Origin: Chelativorans sp. ZYF759
Lineage (GTDB): Bacteria > Pseudomonadota > Alphaproteobacteria > Rhizobiales > Rhizobiaceae
NCBI RefSeq assembly: GCF_012911015.1
Contig: NZ_WVVV01000017.1
Coordinates: 21,112 to 85,111, forward strand
Direction: 5' to 3'
Length of the DNA stretch: 64,000 nucleotides
In this document: positions 1-10,544 of the stretch, one piece after another
Layout: every line of letters starts with the position of its first letter
Position numbering within the stretch: position 1 is the stretch's first letter
Made by a program: the position numbers and the translations under genes
Notes under the pieces: model-generated
What the model saw: the letters and a program-made list of their open reading frames with translations, nothing else
Told to the model about the DNA's origin: nothing
The model's database searches: none

Positions 1-1
1 A

Positions 2-1267
2 ATAAAGGCGGGAGCTGGCGTGCTGGTGGTGGCCGAAGGGCGGCTGCCCGCGCTCGGGCGCATCAATGTGCCGATGATCGTCGTGCCGGACGTGCTGGCG
101 GCGCTCCAGAAGGCAGCCGTTGCGGCTCGTGCGCGGACACGGGCACGCATCATCGCCGTGACGGGGTCGGCTGGAAAGACGACGACCAAGGACATGCTGC
201 GCGAGGTATTGTCGGCAGCTGGCACCGTGCATGCGGCCGACCGTTCCTTCAACAATCATTGGGGCGTACCGCTGACGCTCGCCCGCATGCCGGCCGACTG
301 CGACTACGCGGTGTTCGAGATCGGCATGAACCATGCCGGCGAAATCCGGCCGCTGTCGCAATATGTGCGTCCTCACATCGCGATCGTGACCATGATCGCC
401 GCAGCCCATCTCGGCCATTTCGCCAGCCTCGAAGAGATCGCGATGGCCAAGGCGGAGATATTCGAAGGCGTGGAGAAGGGCGGTCACGCGCTGATCAACC
501 GCGACGACAAGCGCTGGCGCCTGCTTGAAAAGGCAGCCCGGGAGACCGGCGTCGAGCATGTCTGGGGTTTCGGGCAGAACGGTAGAGCGACCTTCCGGCT
601 GATGGAATGGCAGCAGGGCAGCGAGGATTCGACGGTAAAAGTGCGGCTTGCGGGCGAGGAACACACGGCGCGCATAGGGCTTCCCGGACGCCATATCGTG
701 CAGAACGCGCTGGCAGTGATGGGCGCAGCCTATTTGGCCGGTGCCGACATGTCCAAAATCATGATTGCGCTGTCGGCTGTGCGGGCGGGCGAGGGCAGGG
801 GCCGGCGTCACCGACTGGCGCATCCCAAGGGAACGTTCACGCTGATCGACGAAAGCTACAACGCCAATCCGGCTTCGATGAAGGCGGCAGTCGATCTGCT
901 CGACGCGACCACGGTTGGCGAGGGCGGCCGCCGCATCGCGGTTCTGGGCGACATGCTGGAACTCGGCATCCACTCGCAGAAGCTCCATGCCGAACTCGCC
1001 CAGCTGATCGCGGGATCGCAGATCGATCTGGTTCTTCTGGCCGGCGAGGAGATGCGCGCATTGGCCGAGGCCGCACCAGAAGGGCGCGAGGTCCGCCACT
1101 TCGTCAGCCTTGGCGATCTCGAACAGGCACTCAACCAGGCAGTCGGGCCCGGCGACGCCGTGATGATCAAATCATCCAACGGTATCGGCTTTTCAAAGCT
1201 TGTCGCGGCGATGCTGAAGTTCTATCCGGAAGCCAAATCCGCAACGCGGGGCGCCAAGGCGCAATAA
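2..1267 (+). CDS. murF: MurF, UDP-MurNAc-tripeptide--D-Ala-D-Ala ligase (5' truncated)
   Basis: ATP-dependent cytoplasmic ligase that adds D-Ala-D-Ala to the UDP-MurNAc tripeptide, the last soluble step of peptidoglycan precursor synthesis. The frame is open to the left edge, so the N-terminal substrate domain is missing; the first in-frame GTG at 20 is internal. Visible are the Mur ligase P-loop VTGSAGKTTTKDM, the central-domain stretch FNNHWGVPLTLARM, the EIGMNHAGEI motif, and the C-terminal domain segment LIDESYNANPASMKAA followed by AVLGDMLELG. It is followed 25 bp later by mraY in the usual dcw order. The family is certain; only the true start is unknown. Confidence 0.97.
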   Translation: MKAGAGVLVVAEGRLPALGRINVPMIVVPDVLAALQKAAVAARARTRARIIAVTGSAGKTTTKDMLREVLSAAGTVHAADRSFNNHWGVPLTLARMPADCDYAVFEIGMNHAGEIRPLSQYVRPHIAIVTMIAAAHLGHFASLEEIAMAKAEIFEGVEKGGHALINRDDKRWRLLEKAARETGVEHVWGFGQNGRATFRLMEWQQGSEDSTVKVRLAGEEHTARIGLPGRHIVQNALAVMGAAYLAGADMSKIMIALSAVRAGEGRGRRHRLAHPKGTFTLIDESYNANPASMKAAVDLLDATTVGEGGRRIAVLGDMLELGIHSQKLHAELAQLIAGSQIDLVLLAGEEMRALAEAAPEGREVRHFVSLGDLEQALNQAVGPGDAVMIKSSNGIGFSKLVAAMLKFYPEAKSATRGAKAQ

Positions 1268-1292
1268 GAAGTAGGGTCGGGGGACAGGTTCC

Positions 1293-2375
1293 ATGATGCT
1301 GATGCTTGTTGGACTGGCCGACCAGTTTTCGGTGTTCAACGTCTTTCGCTACATTACATTCCGTTCTGGTGCAGCACTGATCACGTCCGCGCTGATCGTC
1401 TTCATGTTCGGGCCGATGATCATCAATTCGTTGCGTGTGCGCCAGGGCAAGGGCCAGCCCATTCGCGCGGACGGCCCGCAGACCCATTTCAAGAAAGCCG
1501 GCACCCCCACCATGGGTGGGCTGATGCTGATGACGGGTATCCTGGGCTCGACGCTGCTGTGGGCCAATCTCAGCAGCACGCTGGTCTGGGTCGTGCTTAT
1601 GGTCACGGTGTGCTTCGGCGCCATCGGTTTCTATGACGACTACATGAAAGTGACGAAGCAGTCGCATATGGGCATTTCCGGGAAGGTGAGGCTGGGGCTT
1701 GAGTTCCTCGTTGCAGGCATTGCCTCCTATCTCATCATGCAGACAGGCCCGCAGCCATTCTCCTCGTCGCTGACCTTTCCGTTCTTCAAGGATTTCCTGA
1801 TAAATCTTGGCATCTTCTTCGTGCCTTTCGCGGCCTTCGTGATGGTGGGGGCGGCCAATGCGGTGAATCTGACCGACGGGCTCGACGGCCTGGCCATCGT
1901 GCCGGTGATGGTAGCGGCGGGGGCCTTCGCGGTGATTGCATACCTCGCCGGCAATGTCGTCTTCGCGGATTATCTTCAGGTCCACCACACGCCGGGCACG
2001 GGAGAACTCTCCGTGGTGCTGGCGGCGGTGATCGGGGCAGGGCTCGGCTTTCTCTGGTTCAACGCGCCGCCGGCTGCGATCTTCATGGGCGACACGGGCT
2101 CGCTCGCCATGGGCGGATTGATCGGCGCGATCGCGGTCGCCGCCAAGCACGAGATCGTTCTGGCCATCATCGGCGGACTGTTCGTGGTGGAGGCGCTGTC
2201 GGTCATCATCCAGGTGGGCTGGTTCAAGCTGACCGGCAAGCGCGTATTTCTCATGGCGCCGATCCACCACCATTTCGAGAAAATCGGCTGGACGGAAAGC
2301 CAGATCGTGATCCGCTTCTGGATCATTGCCGTCATCCTGGCGCTGATCGGCCTGTCCACGCTCAAGCTGCGATAG
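1293..2375 (+). CDS. mraY: MraY, phospho-MurNAc-pentapeptide transferase
   Basis: Integral membrane enzyme that transfers phospho-MurNAc-pentapeptide to undecaprenyl phosphate, making lipid I. The 360-aa length is the family norm, with about ten hydrophobic segments. Signature motifs are present: TPTMGG near residue 72, FYDDYMK near 112, NLTDGLDG near 192, [11 protein letters not shown] near 265 and the HHHFEKIGW loop near 326. It begins at an ATG about 25 bp after murF and ends 6 bp before murD, consistent with one dcw transcript. Nothing is unusual. Confidence 0.98.
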   Translation: MMLMLVGLADQFSVFNVFRYITFRSGAALITSALIVFMFGPMIINSLRVRQGKGQPIRADGPQTHFKKAGTPTMGGLMLMTGILGSTLLWANLSSTLVWVVLMVTVCFGAIGFYDDYMKVTKQSHMGISGKVRLGLEFLVAGIASYLIMQTGPQPFSSSLTFPFFKDFLINLGIFFVPFAAFVMVGAANAVNLTDGLDGLAIVPVMVAAGAFAVIAYLAGNVVFADYLQVHHTPGTGELSVVLAAVIGAGLGFLWFNAPPAAIFMGDTGSLAMGGLIGAIAVAAKHEIVLAIIGGLFVVEALSVIIQVGWFKLTGKRVFLMAPIHHHFEKIGWTESQIVIRFWIIAVILALIGLSTLKLR

Positions 2376-2381
2376 GGCATC

Positions 2382-3782
2382 ATGATTCCCGCCAAGTGTT
2401 TTGCCGGCAAGCAGGTGGCCCTGTTCGGCCTGGGCGGATCGGGCGTGGCGACAGCCGAAGCCTTGATGGCCGGGGGGGCAAATGTCGCGGCCTGGGACGA
2501 TAATCCGGAAACGCGCGAGCGGGCTTCTGACAGCGGCATTGACCTGGTCGACCTGCGCTCCGCGGACTGGTCGGGCTTTGCCTGCCTTGTCCTGTCGCCC
2601 GGCGTGCCGCTCACCCATCCCCAGCCGCATTGGTGCGTCGAGCTTGCGCGTCAAGCCAAGGTCGAGATCGTCGGCGACATCGAACTCTTCGCACGCGAAA
2701 GACGGGCAGTGGCGCCCGGCTCGCCCTTCATCGCCATCACCGGCACCAACGGCAAGTCGACCACCACGGCGCTGATCGCGCATGTGATCGCGGCATCGGG
2801 GCGGGATGCGCAGATGGGCGGCAATATCGGACGCGCCGTACTGACACTCAAACCGCCAGCGACCGACCGCTATCATGTGGTGGAATGCTCCTCCTACCAG
2901 ATCGACTTGTCGCCGACGCTCGATCCCTCGGTCGGCATCCTCCTGAACCTGACGCCCGACCACATCGACCGTCACGGAACCTTCGCCCGATACGCGGCCG
3001 TGAAGGAAAGGCTGGTTGCCGGCAGCCGGACGGCGATTGTCGCGGTGGATGACGAGCACTGTGCGGCGATCGCCGACCGGGCCGAAATTCATGGGCAGAA
3101 AGTGATCCGGATTTCGACCGGCCGGGTCCTGCCCGACGGCTACTTCCTCCAGGAAACAGCATTAATGCGCGCCGAGAACGGGCATCTGCGGCAAGTGGCC
3201 GATCTTGCCGGCATGGCGACCCTGCGCGGACGCCACAACGCGCAGAACGCGCTCGCCGCTGTCGCTGCGCTTGAGGCAGCGGGACTTGAATCGTGGGAGA
3301 TTGATGCCGGGCTGCGCAGTTTCCCCGGGCTGGCGCACCGCATGGAGTTGGTGGGGCGGCGCGACAAGGTTCTCTTCGTCAATGATTCCAAGGCCACCAA
3401 CGCCGAGGCGGCCGCGCCGGCTCTTTCTACCTACGACCGCATCTACTGGATCGTGGGCGGGCTTGCGAAGGAGGGCGGTATCGACTCGCTGCAGCCGCTT
3501 TTCGGGCGCATCGCCAAGGCCTATCTCATCGGCGAGGCGGCCCCGGCCTTCGCCGCAGTCCTCGGCGCAACCATTCCTTATGAGATTTCCGGCACGATTC
3601 GCTCAGCTGTGGAAAACGCCGCGGCTGATTCGGCCCGTGACGATTCGCCCGAAGCGGTGGTGCTTCTCTCTCCTGCCTGCGCGAGTTTCGACCAGTTCAG
3701 GAATTTCGAAGTGCGGGGAGACGCGTTCCGTCAGGCTGTGATGGAACTGGATGACGTGGAAGCGATTGGAGAGACAGACTGA
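2382..3782 (+). CDS. murD: MurD, UDP-MurNAc-L-Ala--D-Glu ligase
   Basis: Cytoplasmic ATP-dependent ligase that adds D-glutamate to UDP-MurNAc-L-alanine. At 466 aa it is typical. The N-terminal Rossmann-like domain opens with [17 protein letters not shown]; the P-loop [14 protein letters not shown] lies near residue 118; the central motif [13 protein letters not shown] and the C-terminal [13 protein letters not shown] carry the substrate- and metal-binding residues. The stop overlaps the ftsW start (TGATG, sharing base 3782), indicating translational coupling. Confidence 0.98.
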   Translation: MIPAKCFAGKQVALFGLGGSGVATAEALMAGGANVAAWDDNPETRERASDSGIDLVDLRSADWSGFACLVLSPGVPLTHPQPHWCVELARQAKVEIVGDIELFARERRAVAPGSPFIAITGTNGKSTTTALIAHVIAASGRDAQMGGNIGRAVLTLKPPATDRYHVVECSSYQIDLSPTLDPSVGILLNLTPDHIDRHGTFARYAAVKERLVAGSRTAIVAVDDEHCAAIADRAEIHGQKVIRISTGRVLPDGYFLQETALMRAENGHLRQVADLAGMATLRGRHNAQNALAAVAALEAAGLESWEIDAGLRSFPGLAHRMELVGRRDKVLFVNDSKATNAEAAAPALSTYDRIYWIVGGLAKEGGIDSLQPLFGRIAKAYLIGEAAPAFAAVLGATIPYEISGTIRSAVENAAADSARDDSPEAVVLLSPACASFDQFRNFEVRGDAFRQAVMELDDVEAIGETD

Positions 3783-4933
3783 TGGTTAGCCGCGTTGATC
3801 GCAGTCCGATGGCGAACTGGTGGTGGACGGTCGACCGCTGGTTCCTGGCCGCCTTCCTATGCCTCATGGGGCTTGGAGCGGTCCTTTCATTCGCCGCGAG
3901 TCCCGCGGTTGCCGAGCGCATCGGCCTCGACAGCTTCCATTTTGTGATCCGCCAACTCGTATTCATGATACCGGCGGTGCTGGTCCTGATCGGCGTGTCG
4001 TTCCTAGACCGCCGCAACGTTCGGCGTCTGGCGCTGGCGATGCTGATCGTCGCCCTGGCAATGATGGTGGCGGTGCTGTTTGTCGGCGCCGAGATCAAGG
4101 GCGCGCGGCGCTGGCTATATCTCTTCGGCGTATCCCTGCAGCCTTCCGAATATCTGAAACCCGCTTTCGTGGTGATCTCCGCCTGGCTTTTTGCCGAAAA
4201 GGCCCGCAACCCCGATATTCCGGGCAATCTTCTGGCCCTGCTTCTGCTGGCGGCGGTGCTCGCGCTTCTCGTGGCGCAGCCCGATCTCGGCCAGACGCTG
4301 CTGGTAACGGCGACCTGGGGCGCGATGTTCTTCATGGCGGGCATGCCCTGGCTGTGGATCATGCTCATCGGCGGCATCGCTCTTGGCGGTGCGGCCATGG
4401 CCTATACGGTATTCCCGCACGTGGCCGGCCGTATCGACCGCTTCATCACCGGCGAAGGCGATACCTATCAGGTCGACATGGGCCGCGAGGCGTTTGTGCG
4501 CGGCGGCTGGTTCGGTCAGGGACCGGGCGAAGGCTCCGTCAAGCGTATCCTGCCTGACAGCCACACAGACTTCATCTTCGCGGTCGCCGGCGAAGAATTC
4601 GGTCTGGTTGCCTGCATGATCATTCTCGGCCTCTTCGCCTTCATTGTCCTGCGCGGGCTCAACGCGTCCCTGCGCGAGCGGGACGACTTCACCCGCTATT
4701 CGGTGGCGGGACTGGTGGTGCTCTTTGGCCTACAGGCAATCATCAATATGGGCGTGAACGTGCAGCTCCTGCCGGCGAAGGGCATGACGCTGCCCTTCAT
4801 CTCCTATGGTGGTTCCTCGCTCATCGCCATGGCGATCTCGATGGGCATGGTGCTGGCGCTGACGAGGGTACGGCCCGACAGGCTGAGCCGGGCAACTTTT
4901 GCCGATGCCCACCTGCCTGCCGCCGCGCGCTAG
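3782..4933 (+). CDS. ftsW: FtsW, SEDS-family septal peptidoglycan polymerase
   Basis: Polytopic membrane protein of the SEDS family that polymerises lipid II at the septum with its partner PBP3/FtsI. The 383-aa protein has about ten membrane segments. Conserved SEDS motifs include KGARRWL near residue 107, [20 protein letters not shown] with the family's key Asp, [32 protein letters not shown] and the C-terminal [10 protein letters not shown]. Context in the dcw cluster between murD and murG supports FtsW rather than the elongation paralogue RodA. The start ATG overlaps the murD stop by one base. Confidence 0.97.
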   Translation: MVSRVDRSPMANWWWTVDRWFLAAFLCLMGLGAVLSFAASPAVAERIGLDSFHFVIRQLVFMIPAVLVLIGVSFLDRRNVRRLALAMLIVALAMMVAVLFVGAEIKGARRWLYLFGVSLQPSEYLKPAFVVISAWLFAEKARNPDIPGNLLALLLLAAVLALLVAQPDLGQTLLVTATWGAMFFMAGMPWLWIMLIGGIALGGAAMAYTVFPHVAGRIDRFITGEGDTYQVDMGREAFVRGGWFGQGPGEGSVKRILPDSHTDFIFAVAGEEFGLVACMIILGLFAFIVLRGLNASLRERDDFTRYSVAGLVVLFGLQAIINMGVNVQLLPAKGMTLPFISYGGSSLIAMAISMGMVLALTRVRPDRLSRATFADAHLPAAAR

Positions 4934-4935
4934 CC

Positions 4936-6060
4936 ATGGCCAAGGGCAAGATCCTGCTTTCGGCTGGTGGCACCGGCGGGCACCTCTTTCCCGCGGAGGC
5001 ACTGGCGCATGAGCTCAAGGCAAGGGGCTGGGAGCCGCATCTGGCCACCGACAGCCGGGCCGAGCGCTTCGCAGGCGACTTTCCCGCCGCAGACATCCAT
5101 CCGATTCGGTCGGCTACTGTTGGGTCGAGGAACCCGATCGCCATGGTGCGCGCCTTTATGGCCTTGTGGACCGGCTTTCGCCAGGCCTCGGCGCTGATCG
5201 CGCGGCTGCAGCCGAAGGCCGTCGTGGGATTTGGCGGCTACCCGACCTTGCCGCCGGTCTTCGCGGCGAGCCGGCGCGGCGTGCCGACGATCATTCACGA
5301 GCAGAACGCCGTGATGGGACGTGCCAACAAGGCGCTTGCAGCGCGGGTGAGCGCCATCGCCGGCGGCTTCCTGGAGGCCAGCGGGCCGCTGGCCGGCAAG
5401 ATCGTGCAGACGGGCAATCCGGTTCGCCCCGCGGTGATCGAATCGGCCGCAACACCCTATGCGCCAGCCTCGCCCGACGGCCCGTTCCGGCTGCTCGTGT
5501 TCGGCGGCAGCCAGGGCGCACAGTTCTTCTCGCAGGCGATCCCCGATGCCGTCGCCCGACTGCCGAAGCATCTCCGCGACCGGCTGCGCATCGTCCAGCA
5601 GGCCCGCGCGGAAGACGAAGCTTCGGTCCGCGATGCCTATCGCGAACTCGGCGTGGAAGCTTCCGTGGCGCCCTTTTTTACCGATCTGGCACGGCGCATG
5701 GCGGACGCACATCTGGTGATTTCGCGCTCGGGCGCTTCCACCGTTTCCGAAATCGCGGTGATCGGGCGGCCGGCCATTCTCGTTCCGTTTCCCCATGCGC
5801 TCGACCATGACCAGGCTGCGAACGCGGCGGCGCTGGCGGCGCAGGGCGGGGCGGAAGTCTATCCCCAATCCGAGCTTTCGGCGGAGCGCCTGTCCGAACT
5901 GATCGGCACGATGGCGGCATCGCCCGAGCGGCTGTCACAGATGGCGGCGGCTGCGCGCGCAACGGGCCGGCCACATGCCGCCGCCTTGCTTGCCGATCTC
6001 GTGGAAGCTATTGCCAGCGGCCAAACAGTCATCGAATTCGCCAAAGGAGCCGCCCCATGA
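4936..6060 (+). CDS. murG: MurG, lipid II-forming GlcNAc transferase
   Basis: Membrane-associated GT28 glycosyltransferase that adds GlcNAc to lipid I to form lipid II on the cytoplasmic face. The 374-aa protein shows the N-terminal glycine-rich loop [15 protein letters not shown] (residues about 9-23), the second loop [12 protein letters not shown], and the C-terminal UDP-GlcNAc site [20 protein letters not shown] followed by [10 protein letters not shown]. It begins 3 bp after ftsW and its stop overlaps murC in an ATGA junction. Confidence 0.98.
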   Translation: MAKGKILLSAGGTGGHLFPAEALAHELKARGWEPHLATDSRAERFAGDFPAADIHPIRSATVGSRNPIAMVRAFMALWTGFRQASALIARLQPKAVVGFGGYPTLPPVFAASRRGVPTIIHEQNAVMGRANKALAARVSAIAGGFLEASGPLAGKIVQTGNPVRPAVIESAATPYAPASPDGPFRLLVFGGSQGAQFFSQAIPDAVARLPKHLRDRLRIVQQARAEDEASVRDAYRELGVEASVAPFFTDLARRMADAHLVISRSGASTVSEIAVIGRPAILVPFPHALDHDQAANAAALAAQGGAEVYPQSELSAERLSELIGTMAASPERLSQMAAAARATGRPHAAALLADLVEAIASGQTVIEFAKGAAP

Positions 6061-7469
6061 AGATGCCTCAAGCGATTGGTGTCGTGCACTTCGTGGGCAT
6101 CGGGGGCATCGGCATGAGCGGTATCGCCGAGGTCCTGCACAATCTCGGCTATCAGGTGCAGGGCTCCGATCAGGCCGAAAGCGCCAATGTCCAGCGCCTG
6201 CGCGACAAGGGGATCGAGTGTTTCGTGGGACACCGGGCCGAGAATCTCGGCTCGGCCGAGGTCGTCGTCGTCTCGACGGCAATCAGGAAGGATAATCCCG
6301 AGCTCCTCGCGGCGCGCGAGCGGCTCCTGCCGGTGGTACGGCGGGCAGAGATGCTGGCCGAACTGATGCGTTTCCGCCAGGCGATCGCTATCGGCGGTAC
6401 GCATGGCAAGACGACCACCACGTCGATGGTCGCGACCCTTCTCGAAGCCGGCGGGCTCGATCCGACGGTCATCAATGGCGGCATCATCAATGCCTATGGC
6501 ACCAATGCCCATATGGGCGAGGGCGAGTGGATGGTCGTGGAGGCCGACGAAAGCGACGGCACCTTCCTGAAACTGCCGGCCGAGATCGCCGTGGTCACCA
6601 ACATCGATCCCGAACATCTCGACCACTACGGATCCTTCGACAAGGTCCGCAAGGCGTTCCGCCGCTTCGTCGAGAACGTGCCGTTCTACGGCTTCGGCGT
6701 GATGTGCATCGACCACCCGGAAGTGCAGGCCCTGGTCGGGCGTATCGAAGACCGCCGGCTCGTGACCTATGGCGAGAACCCGCAGGCAGACGTGCGGTTC
6801 TCCAACCTGCGCGTCGAGGGCGCCAGTTCGACCTTCGATCTGGCTATCCGCGACCGGCGGAGCGGCGAGATCCTGCGGATGTCCGATCTGGTGCTGCCGA
6901 TGCCAGGGCGACACAACGTGTCCAACGCGACCGCCGCCATCGCCGTGGCCCATGAGCTGGGTCTCGACGAGGCCGCGATCCGCAAGGGACTTGCCTCCTT
7001 CGGTGGCGTCAAGCGTCGCTTCACGCGAACGGGGTCCTGGAACGGGGCCGAGATCTTCGACGATTACGGACATCATCCGGTCGAGATCAAGGCGGTGCTG
7101 TCGGCGGCGCGCCAGGGCTGCAGGGGACGCATCGTGGCGATTGCGCAGCCGCACCGCTACACCCGCCTGCACGACCTCTTCGATGATTTCGCGGCCTGCT
7201 TCAACGATGCCGATACGGTGCTGGTGGCGCCAGTCTATGCAGCGGGCGAGGAGCCGATCGAGGACGTGAATTCCGAGACGCTCGTTTCGCGAATCCGCGC
7301 CGGTGGCCACAAGGATGCCCGTCACGTCAACTCGCCCGACCAATTGGCACCCCTGGTGCGCGAACTGGTGGGCCAGGGCGATTTCGTCGTTTTCCTGGGC
7401 GCCGGCAGCATTACCCAGTGGGCCTATGCGCTGCCCGGCGAACTCGCGGCGCTGGAGCAGGCGGCGTGA
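6057..7469 (+). CDS. murC: MurC, UDP-MurNAc--L-alanine ligase
   Basis: First amino-acid-adding ligase of peptidoglycan precursor synthesis, joining L-alanine to UDP-MurNAc with ATP. The 470 aa contain the N-terminal nucleotide-sugar loop [16 protein letters not shown], the P-loop [13 protein letters not shown] near residue 112, the central [12 protein letters not shown] and [11 protein letters not shown] motifs, and the C-terminal segment [13 protein letters not shown]. It overlaps murG (ATGA) and the murB start (GTGA), so the murG-murC-murB block is tightly coupled. Confidence 0.98.
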   Translation: MKMPQAIGVVHFVGIGGIGMSGIAEVLHNLGYQVQGSDQAESANVQRLRDKGIECFVGHRAENLGSAEVVVVSTAIRKDNPELLAARERLLPVVRRAEMLAELMRFRQAIAIGGTHGKTTTTSMVATLLEAGGLDPTVINGGIINAYGTNAHMGEGEWMVVEADESDGTFLKLPAEIAVVTNIDPEHLDHYGSFDKVRKAFRRFVENVPFYGFGVMCIDHPEVQALVGRIEDRRLVTYGENPQADVRFSNLRVEGASSTFDLAIRDRRSGEILRMSDLVLPMPGRHNVSNATAAIAVAHELGLDEAAIRKGLASFGGVKRRFTRTGSWNGAEIFDDYGHHPVEIKAVLSAARQGCRGRIVAIAQPHRYTRLHDLFDDFAACFNDADTVLVAPVYAAGEEPIEDVNSETLVSRIRAGGHKDARHVNSPDQLAPLVRELVGQGDFVVFLGAGSITQWAYALPGELAALEQAA

Positions 7470-8431
7470 GCGAAGGTACCAAGCTACTCGAACGTCTTGG
7501 CGACGCGGTCGCGGACATCCGTGGAAGAATGACGCCCGATGCGGGCATGGACGCGGTCACCTGGTTCCGCGTCGGCGGGCCGGCCGATCTTCTCTTCCAG
7601 CCGGCCGACGAAGCGGATCTGGCGGCGTTCCTCAAGCTCTTGCCCGAAGACGTGCCGGTGACTGTCGTCGGCATCGGCTCCAATCTCCTGGTCCGCGACG
7701 GTGGCATTGCCGGCGTCGTGATCCGGCTGTCGGCGAAGGGTTTCGGCCAGGCGGCGGTCGAAGGGGATAACCGCATACGGGCAGGCGCGGCCATTCCCGA
7801 CAAGCGACTGGCTGCCCTCGCGCTCGATGCCGCCATTGGCGGGTTTCATCTCTATCATGGCATCCCGGGCGGCATTGGCGGCGCGCTGCGCATGAATGCG
7901 GGCGCCAACGGGGTGGAGACGCGCGAGCGCGTGGTCGAGGTCAGGGCGCTCGACCGCAAGGGCGAGGTGCATGTGCTGTCCAACGACGAGATGGGGTATG
8001 CCTATCGCCATTCGTCGGCGCCGGGGGGCCTGATCTTCGTCGAGGCGCTGTTCGAGGGCTATCGCGACGAGCCGGACGCCATCAAGGCGGCAATGGACGA
8101 GGTGCAGCATCACCGCGAGACCGTGCAGCCGATCCGCGAGAAGACCGGGGGTTCGACCTTCAAGAACCCGCCCGGCACCTCGGCCTGGAAGGAAGTCGAC
8201 GCCGCCGGCTGCCGTGGGCTGATGATCGGCGGGGCGCAGATGTCGCCCATGCACTGCAACTTCATGATCAACACCGGCACAGCCACAGCCCACGATCTCG
8301 AACAGCTTGGCGAAACGGTGCGGGCGCGCGTGCTGGAGCATTCAGGCATCAGGCTTGAATGGGAGATCAAGCGCCTTGGCCGCTTCAAGACCGGGCAGGA
8401 AGTGCAGGAGTTCCTGGGGCAGATGCTCTAG
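7466..8431 (+). CDS. murB: MurB, UDP-N-acetylenolpyruvoylglucosamine reductase
   Basis: FAD- and NADPH-dependent reductase that produces UDP-MurNAc. The frame extends upstream to 7418, but the GTG at 7466 overlaps the murC stop in a GTGA junction and gives a normal 321-aa protein, so it is preferred. Motifs: the FAD-domain [43 protein letters not shown], and [10 protein letters not shown], which carries the catalytic serine. A glutamate near the C-terminus ([10 protein letters not shown]) fits the family. The dcw run pauses for 299 bp after this gene. Confidence 0.96.
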   Translation: MSEGTKLLERLGDAVADIRGRMTPDAGMDAVTWFRVGGPADLLFQPADEADLAAFLKLLPEDVPVTVVGIGSNLLVRDGGIAGVVIRLSAKGFGQAAVEGDNRIRAGAAIPDKRLAALALDAAIGGFHLYHGIPGGIGGALRMNAGANGVETRERVVEVRALDRKGEVHVLSNDEMGYAYRHSSAPGGLIFVEALFEGYRDEPDAIKAAMDEVQHHRETVQPIREKTGGSTFKNPPGTSAWKEVDAAGCRGLMIGGAQMSPMHCNFMINTGTATAHDLEQLGETVRARVLEHSGIRLEWEIKRLGRFKTGQEVQEFLGQML

Positions 8432-8571
8432 GTTCTTTCATGTTTCCGAAAGAGCGACGGGCTCGGCGGGCCGGAAGGTCTTCTCGGCCCATGAGGACAT
8501 GATCGGCGGCCCAATTCCTGAGCGTTTTGCCGGCAACTCGCGCCGAAAAATTCTTCCCGCCGCTTGCCACG

Positions 8572-8677
8572 GAATCAACTCTCTGATTCTTTGGGGTGCG
8601 GCGTTTATCTGATTTGAGTCGGTCGCGATTGTTCGCGTTTCAGCCCGGTGAGGGGTCTCCGGGGTGTGGACGGATTC
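8572..8677. promoter_or_regulatory. Cluster of GANTC (CcrM) sites in the murB-ddl spacer
   Basis: The 299-bp murB-ddl spacer (8432-8730) has no convincing gene. It holds four GANTC sites: GAATC at 8572, GATTC at 8585, GAGTC at 8616 and GATTC at 8673; a fifth lies in early ddl near 8765. The first two form a small inverted repeat, GAATCA and TGATTC separated by 6 bp. GANTC is the recognition sequence of the cell-cycle methyltransferase CcrM in alphaproteobacteria. A methylation-sensitive promoter for ddl-ftsQAZ is inferred; no clear -35/-10 pair was identified. Confidence 0.4.
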
Positions 8678-8730
8678 GGCTCGGCACCCGGGATTTTTCT
8701 TCCCGCCGCGAGAGGGGAATTTTGCTGGCG

Positions 8731-9657
8731 ATGGCCAAGAAACACGTAGCTGTACTGATGGGGGGATTCTCCTCCGAGCGACCGGTGTCTCTGGCATCGG
8801 GAAATCCCTGCGCGGATGCGCTCGAGGCAGAAGGCTATCGTGTCACGCGTGTCGATGTGGGACGCGATGTCGGGGAGGTTCTGCGGGATCTTCGGCCCGA
8901 TGTCGCCTTCAACGCCTTGCATGGCCCCTTCGGCGAGGACGGCACCATTCAGGGCGTGCTGGAGTTCCTCGAGATTCCCTATACCCATTCAGGAGTGCTG
9001 GCCTCGGCGCTCGCCATGGACAAGAAGCAGGCCAAGATCATCGCGAAGGCGGCCGGCATCCCTGTTGCCCAATCGCGCGTGATGAACCGTTTCGACATCG
9101 GAAACGTCCATCCGATGGAGCCGCCCTACGTGGTCAAGCCGGTCGCGGAGGGCTCCAGTTTCGGCGTGGTGATCGTCAAAGAGGGGCAAGCCAATCCGCC
9201 CCAGATGCTGGCCACGTCGGAGTGGCGTTACGGCGACGTCGTGATGGTCGAGCGATTCGTTCATGGGCGCGAACTGACCTGCGCCGTGATGGGCGATGTG
9301 GCCCTTGGAGTCACCGAGATCGTGCCGGTCGGCCACAGCTTCTACGATTACGATGCGAAATACGTCGAAGGCGGCTCAAAGCACGTCTGTCCGGCGGAAA
9401 TTTCACCAAATATTTACCAAAAGATTCAGACATTGTCGCTCAAGGCACACCAAGCGATCGGCTGCAGGGGCGTGACCCGCTCGGACTTCCGCTACGACGA
9501 CCGCCATTCCGAAAACGGCGAACTCATCTGGCTGGAGATCAACACGCAGCCGGGCATGACACCGACGTCGCTGGTGCCCGAACTGGCCGCCCATGCGGGG
9601 CACGGTTTCGGGGAGCTTGTAAGCTGGATGGTGGAGGACGCTTCGTGTCCGCGGTGA
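8731..9657 (+). CDS. ddl: D-alanine--D-alanine ligase
   Basis: ATP-grasp ligase that makes the D-Ala-D-Ala dipeptide used by MurF. The open frame reaches back to 8596, but the conserved N-terminus [12 protein letters not shown] starts at ATG 8731, giving a typical 308 aa. AGAGGGG at 8711-8717 is a good ribosome binding site, although it also sits well for an in-frame TTG at 8722. Motifs: [28 protein letters not shown]/Mg-binding [18 protein letters not shown]. It overlaps ftsQ by 13 bp and is the first gene after the cluster's internal gap. Confidence 0.96.
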   Translation: MAKKHVAVLMGGFSSERPVSLASGNPCADALEAEGYRVTRVDVGRDVGEVLRDLRPDVAFNALHGPFGEDGTIQGVLEFLEIPYTHSGVLASALAMDKKQAKIIAKAAGIPVAQSRVMNRFDIGNVHPMEPPYVVKPVAEGSSFGVVIVKEGQANPPQMLATSEWRYGDVVMVERFVHGRELTCAVMGDVALGVTEIVPVGHSFYDYDAKYVEGGSKHVCPAEISPNIYQKIQTLSLKAHQAIGCRGVTRSDFRYDDRHSENGELIWLEINTQPGMTPTSLVPELAAHAGHGFGELVSWMVEDASCPR

Positions 9658-10544
9658 AGTCAGTCAGAGTTGGAACATCAGCGGGTCAGGCCTTCGTGCT
9701 GCCGCGCTGGCTACGGCGCCCCGCGCGCGCCATGGGTCGACTGACCTCGGGCGAGGTCGAGTTCCCGCGTTTTTCGGCGACCATCGCCTCCGCACTTCTC
9801 ATCGGCTCGGCCAGCCTTTACGGCGTGGTGCTCGGCGGGCACGGCGCCTCGGTGGCACAGGCCGTTTCCGCCCGCTCCGGTTTCGCCATCGAGGACATCA
9901 AGGTCACCGGCAATCGGCAGACATCCGAACTCGACATTTTCGACCGCATCGGTCTCGACGGCTGGACGGCACTGATCGGCTTCGATGCCGGCGAGGCACG
10001 CGATCGCATTGCAGGCCTCCCCTGGATCGAGCAGGTGGCCGTGCGCAAGGTCTATCCCTCGACCCTTGAGGTCGACATCGTGGAGCGTCAGGCCTTTGCC
10101 GTCTGGCAGCAGGGTCGGCAACTGGCGGTGATCGACGCAGCCGGCCAGTCGATCGCGCCCACTGCCGGACGTCGGCATGCCAACCTCCCGCTCGTGATCG
10201 GGCAGGGCGCCGCCGAGGCCGGCAAGGAATTCCTCGCCGTCATGGAAAAGCACCCCGAACTCGCCGCGCGCGCGATGGGCTACATCCTCATCGCCGAGAG
10301 GCGCTGGGATGTGCGGCTCGACAATGGGGTTACCATTCAGCTGCCCGAAGATGGCGTGGACCGGGCGCTTCGCGACATCGTCGAGCTCGACCGCCAGCAC
10401 GGGATCTTCTCGCGCGACATCGTTTCGGTCGACATGCGCTTTCCCGACCGCCTGATCCTGCGGCTGACGCCGGAGGCGAAGGAGACGCGCGATGCAGCAC
10501 TCAAGAACAGAGCCGGTGCGTCCGGCACGGGGCGTCGCACATGA
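9645..10544 (+). CDS. ftsQ: FtsQ, divisome protein
   Basis: Bitopic inner-membrane divisome protein linking cytoplasmic FtsA/FtsZ with periplasmic septum synthesis. The upstream frame is open for a long way inside ddl; GTG 9645 is preferred because it overlaps the ddl stop and gives 299 aa, normal for alphaproteobacterial FtsQ. A basic N-terminus is followed by one membrane segment near residues 43-65, then a POTRA domain beginning [18 protein letters not shown], and the beta domain with [18 protein letters not shown] and [13 protein letters not shown]. The stop overlaps ftsA by 4 bp (ATGA). Confidence 0.94.
   Translation: MSAVKSVRVGTSAGQAFVLPRWLRRPARAMGRLTSGEVEFPRFSATIASALLIGSASLYGVVLGGHGASVAQAVSARSGFAIEDIKVTGNRQTSELDIFDRIGLDGWTALIGFDAGEARDRIAGLPWIEQVAVRKVYPSTLEVDIVERQAFAVWQQGRQLAVIDAAGQSIAPTAGRRHANLPLVIGQGAAEAGKEFLAVMEKHPELAARAMGYILIAERRWDVRLDNGVTIQLPEDGVDRALRDIVELDRQHGIFSRDIVSVDMRFPDRLILRLTPEAKETRDAALKNRAGASGTGRRT

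Noticed and set aside
1167..3092. Long 641-codon open frame on the minus strand opposite mraY and murD
   Set aside because: Composition (His/Asp/Arg-rich) and lack of any recognisable motif mark it as an antisense shadow of two certain genes in GC-rich DNA.
8432..8730. Small gene in the murB-ddl gap
   Set aside because: Short open frames there have no ribosome binding site and no coding-like codon bias.
8664..9644. Upstream in-frame extension of ftsQ through ddl
   Set aside because: It overlaps all of ddl and has no conserved sequence; the GTG at 9645 gives a normal FtsQ.
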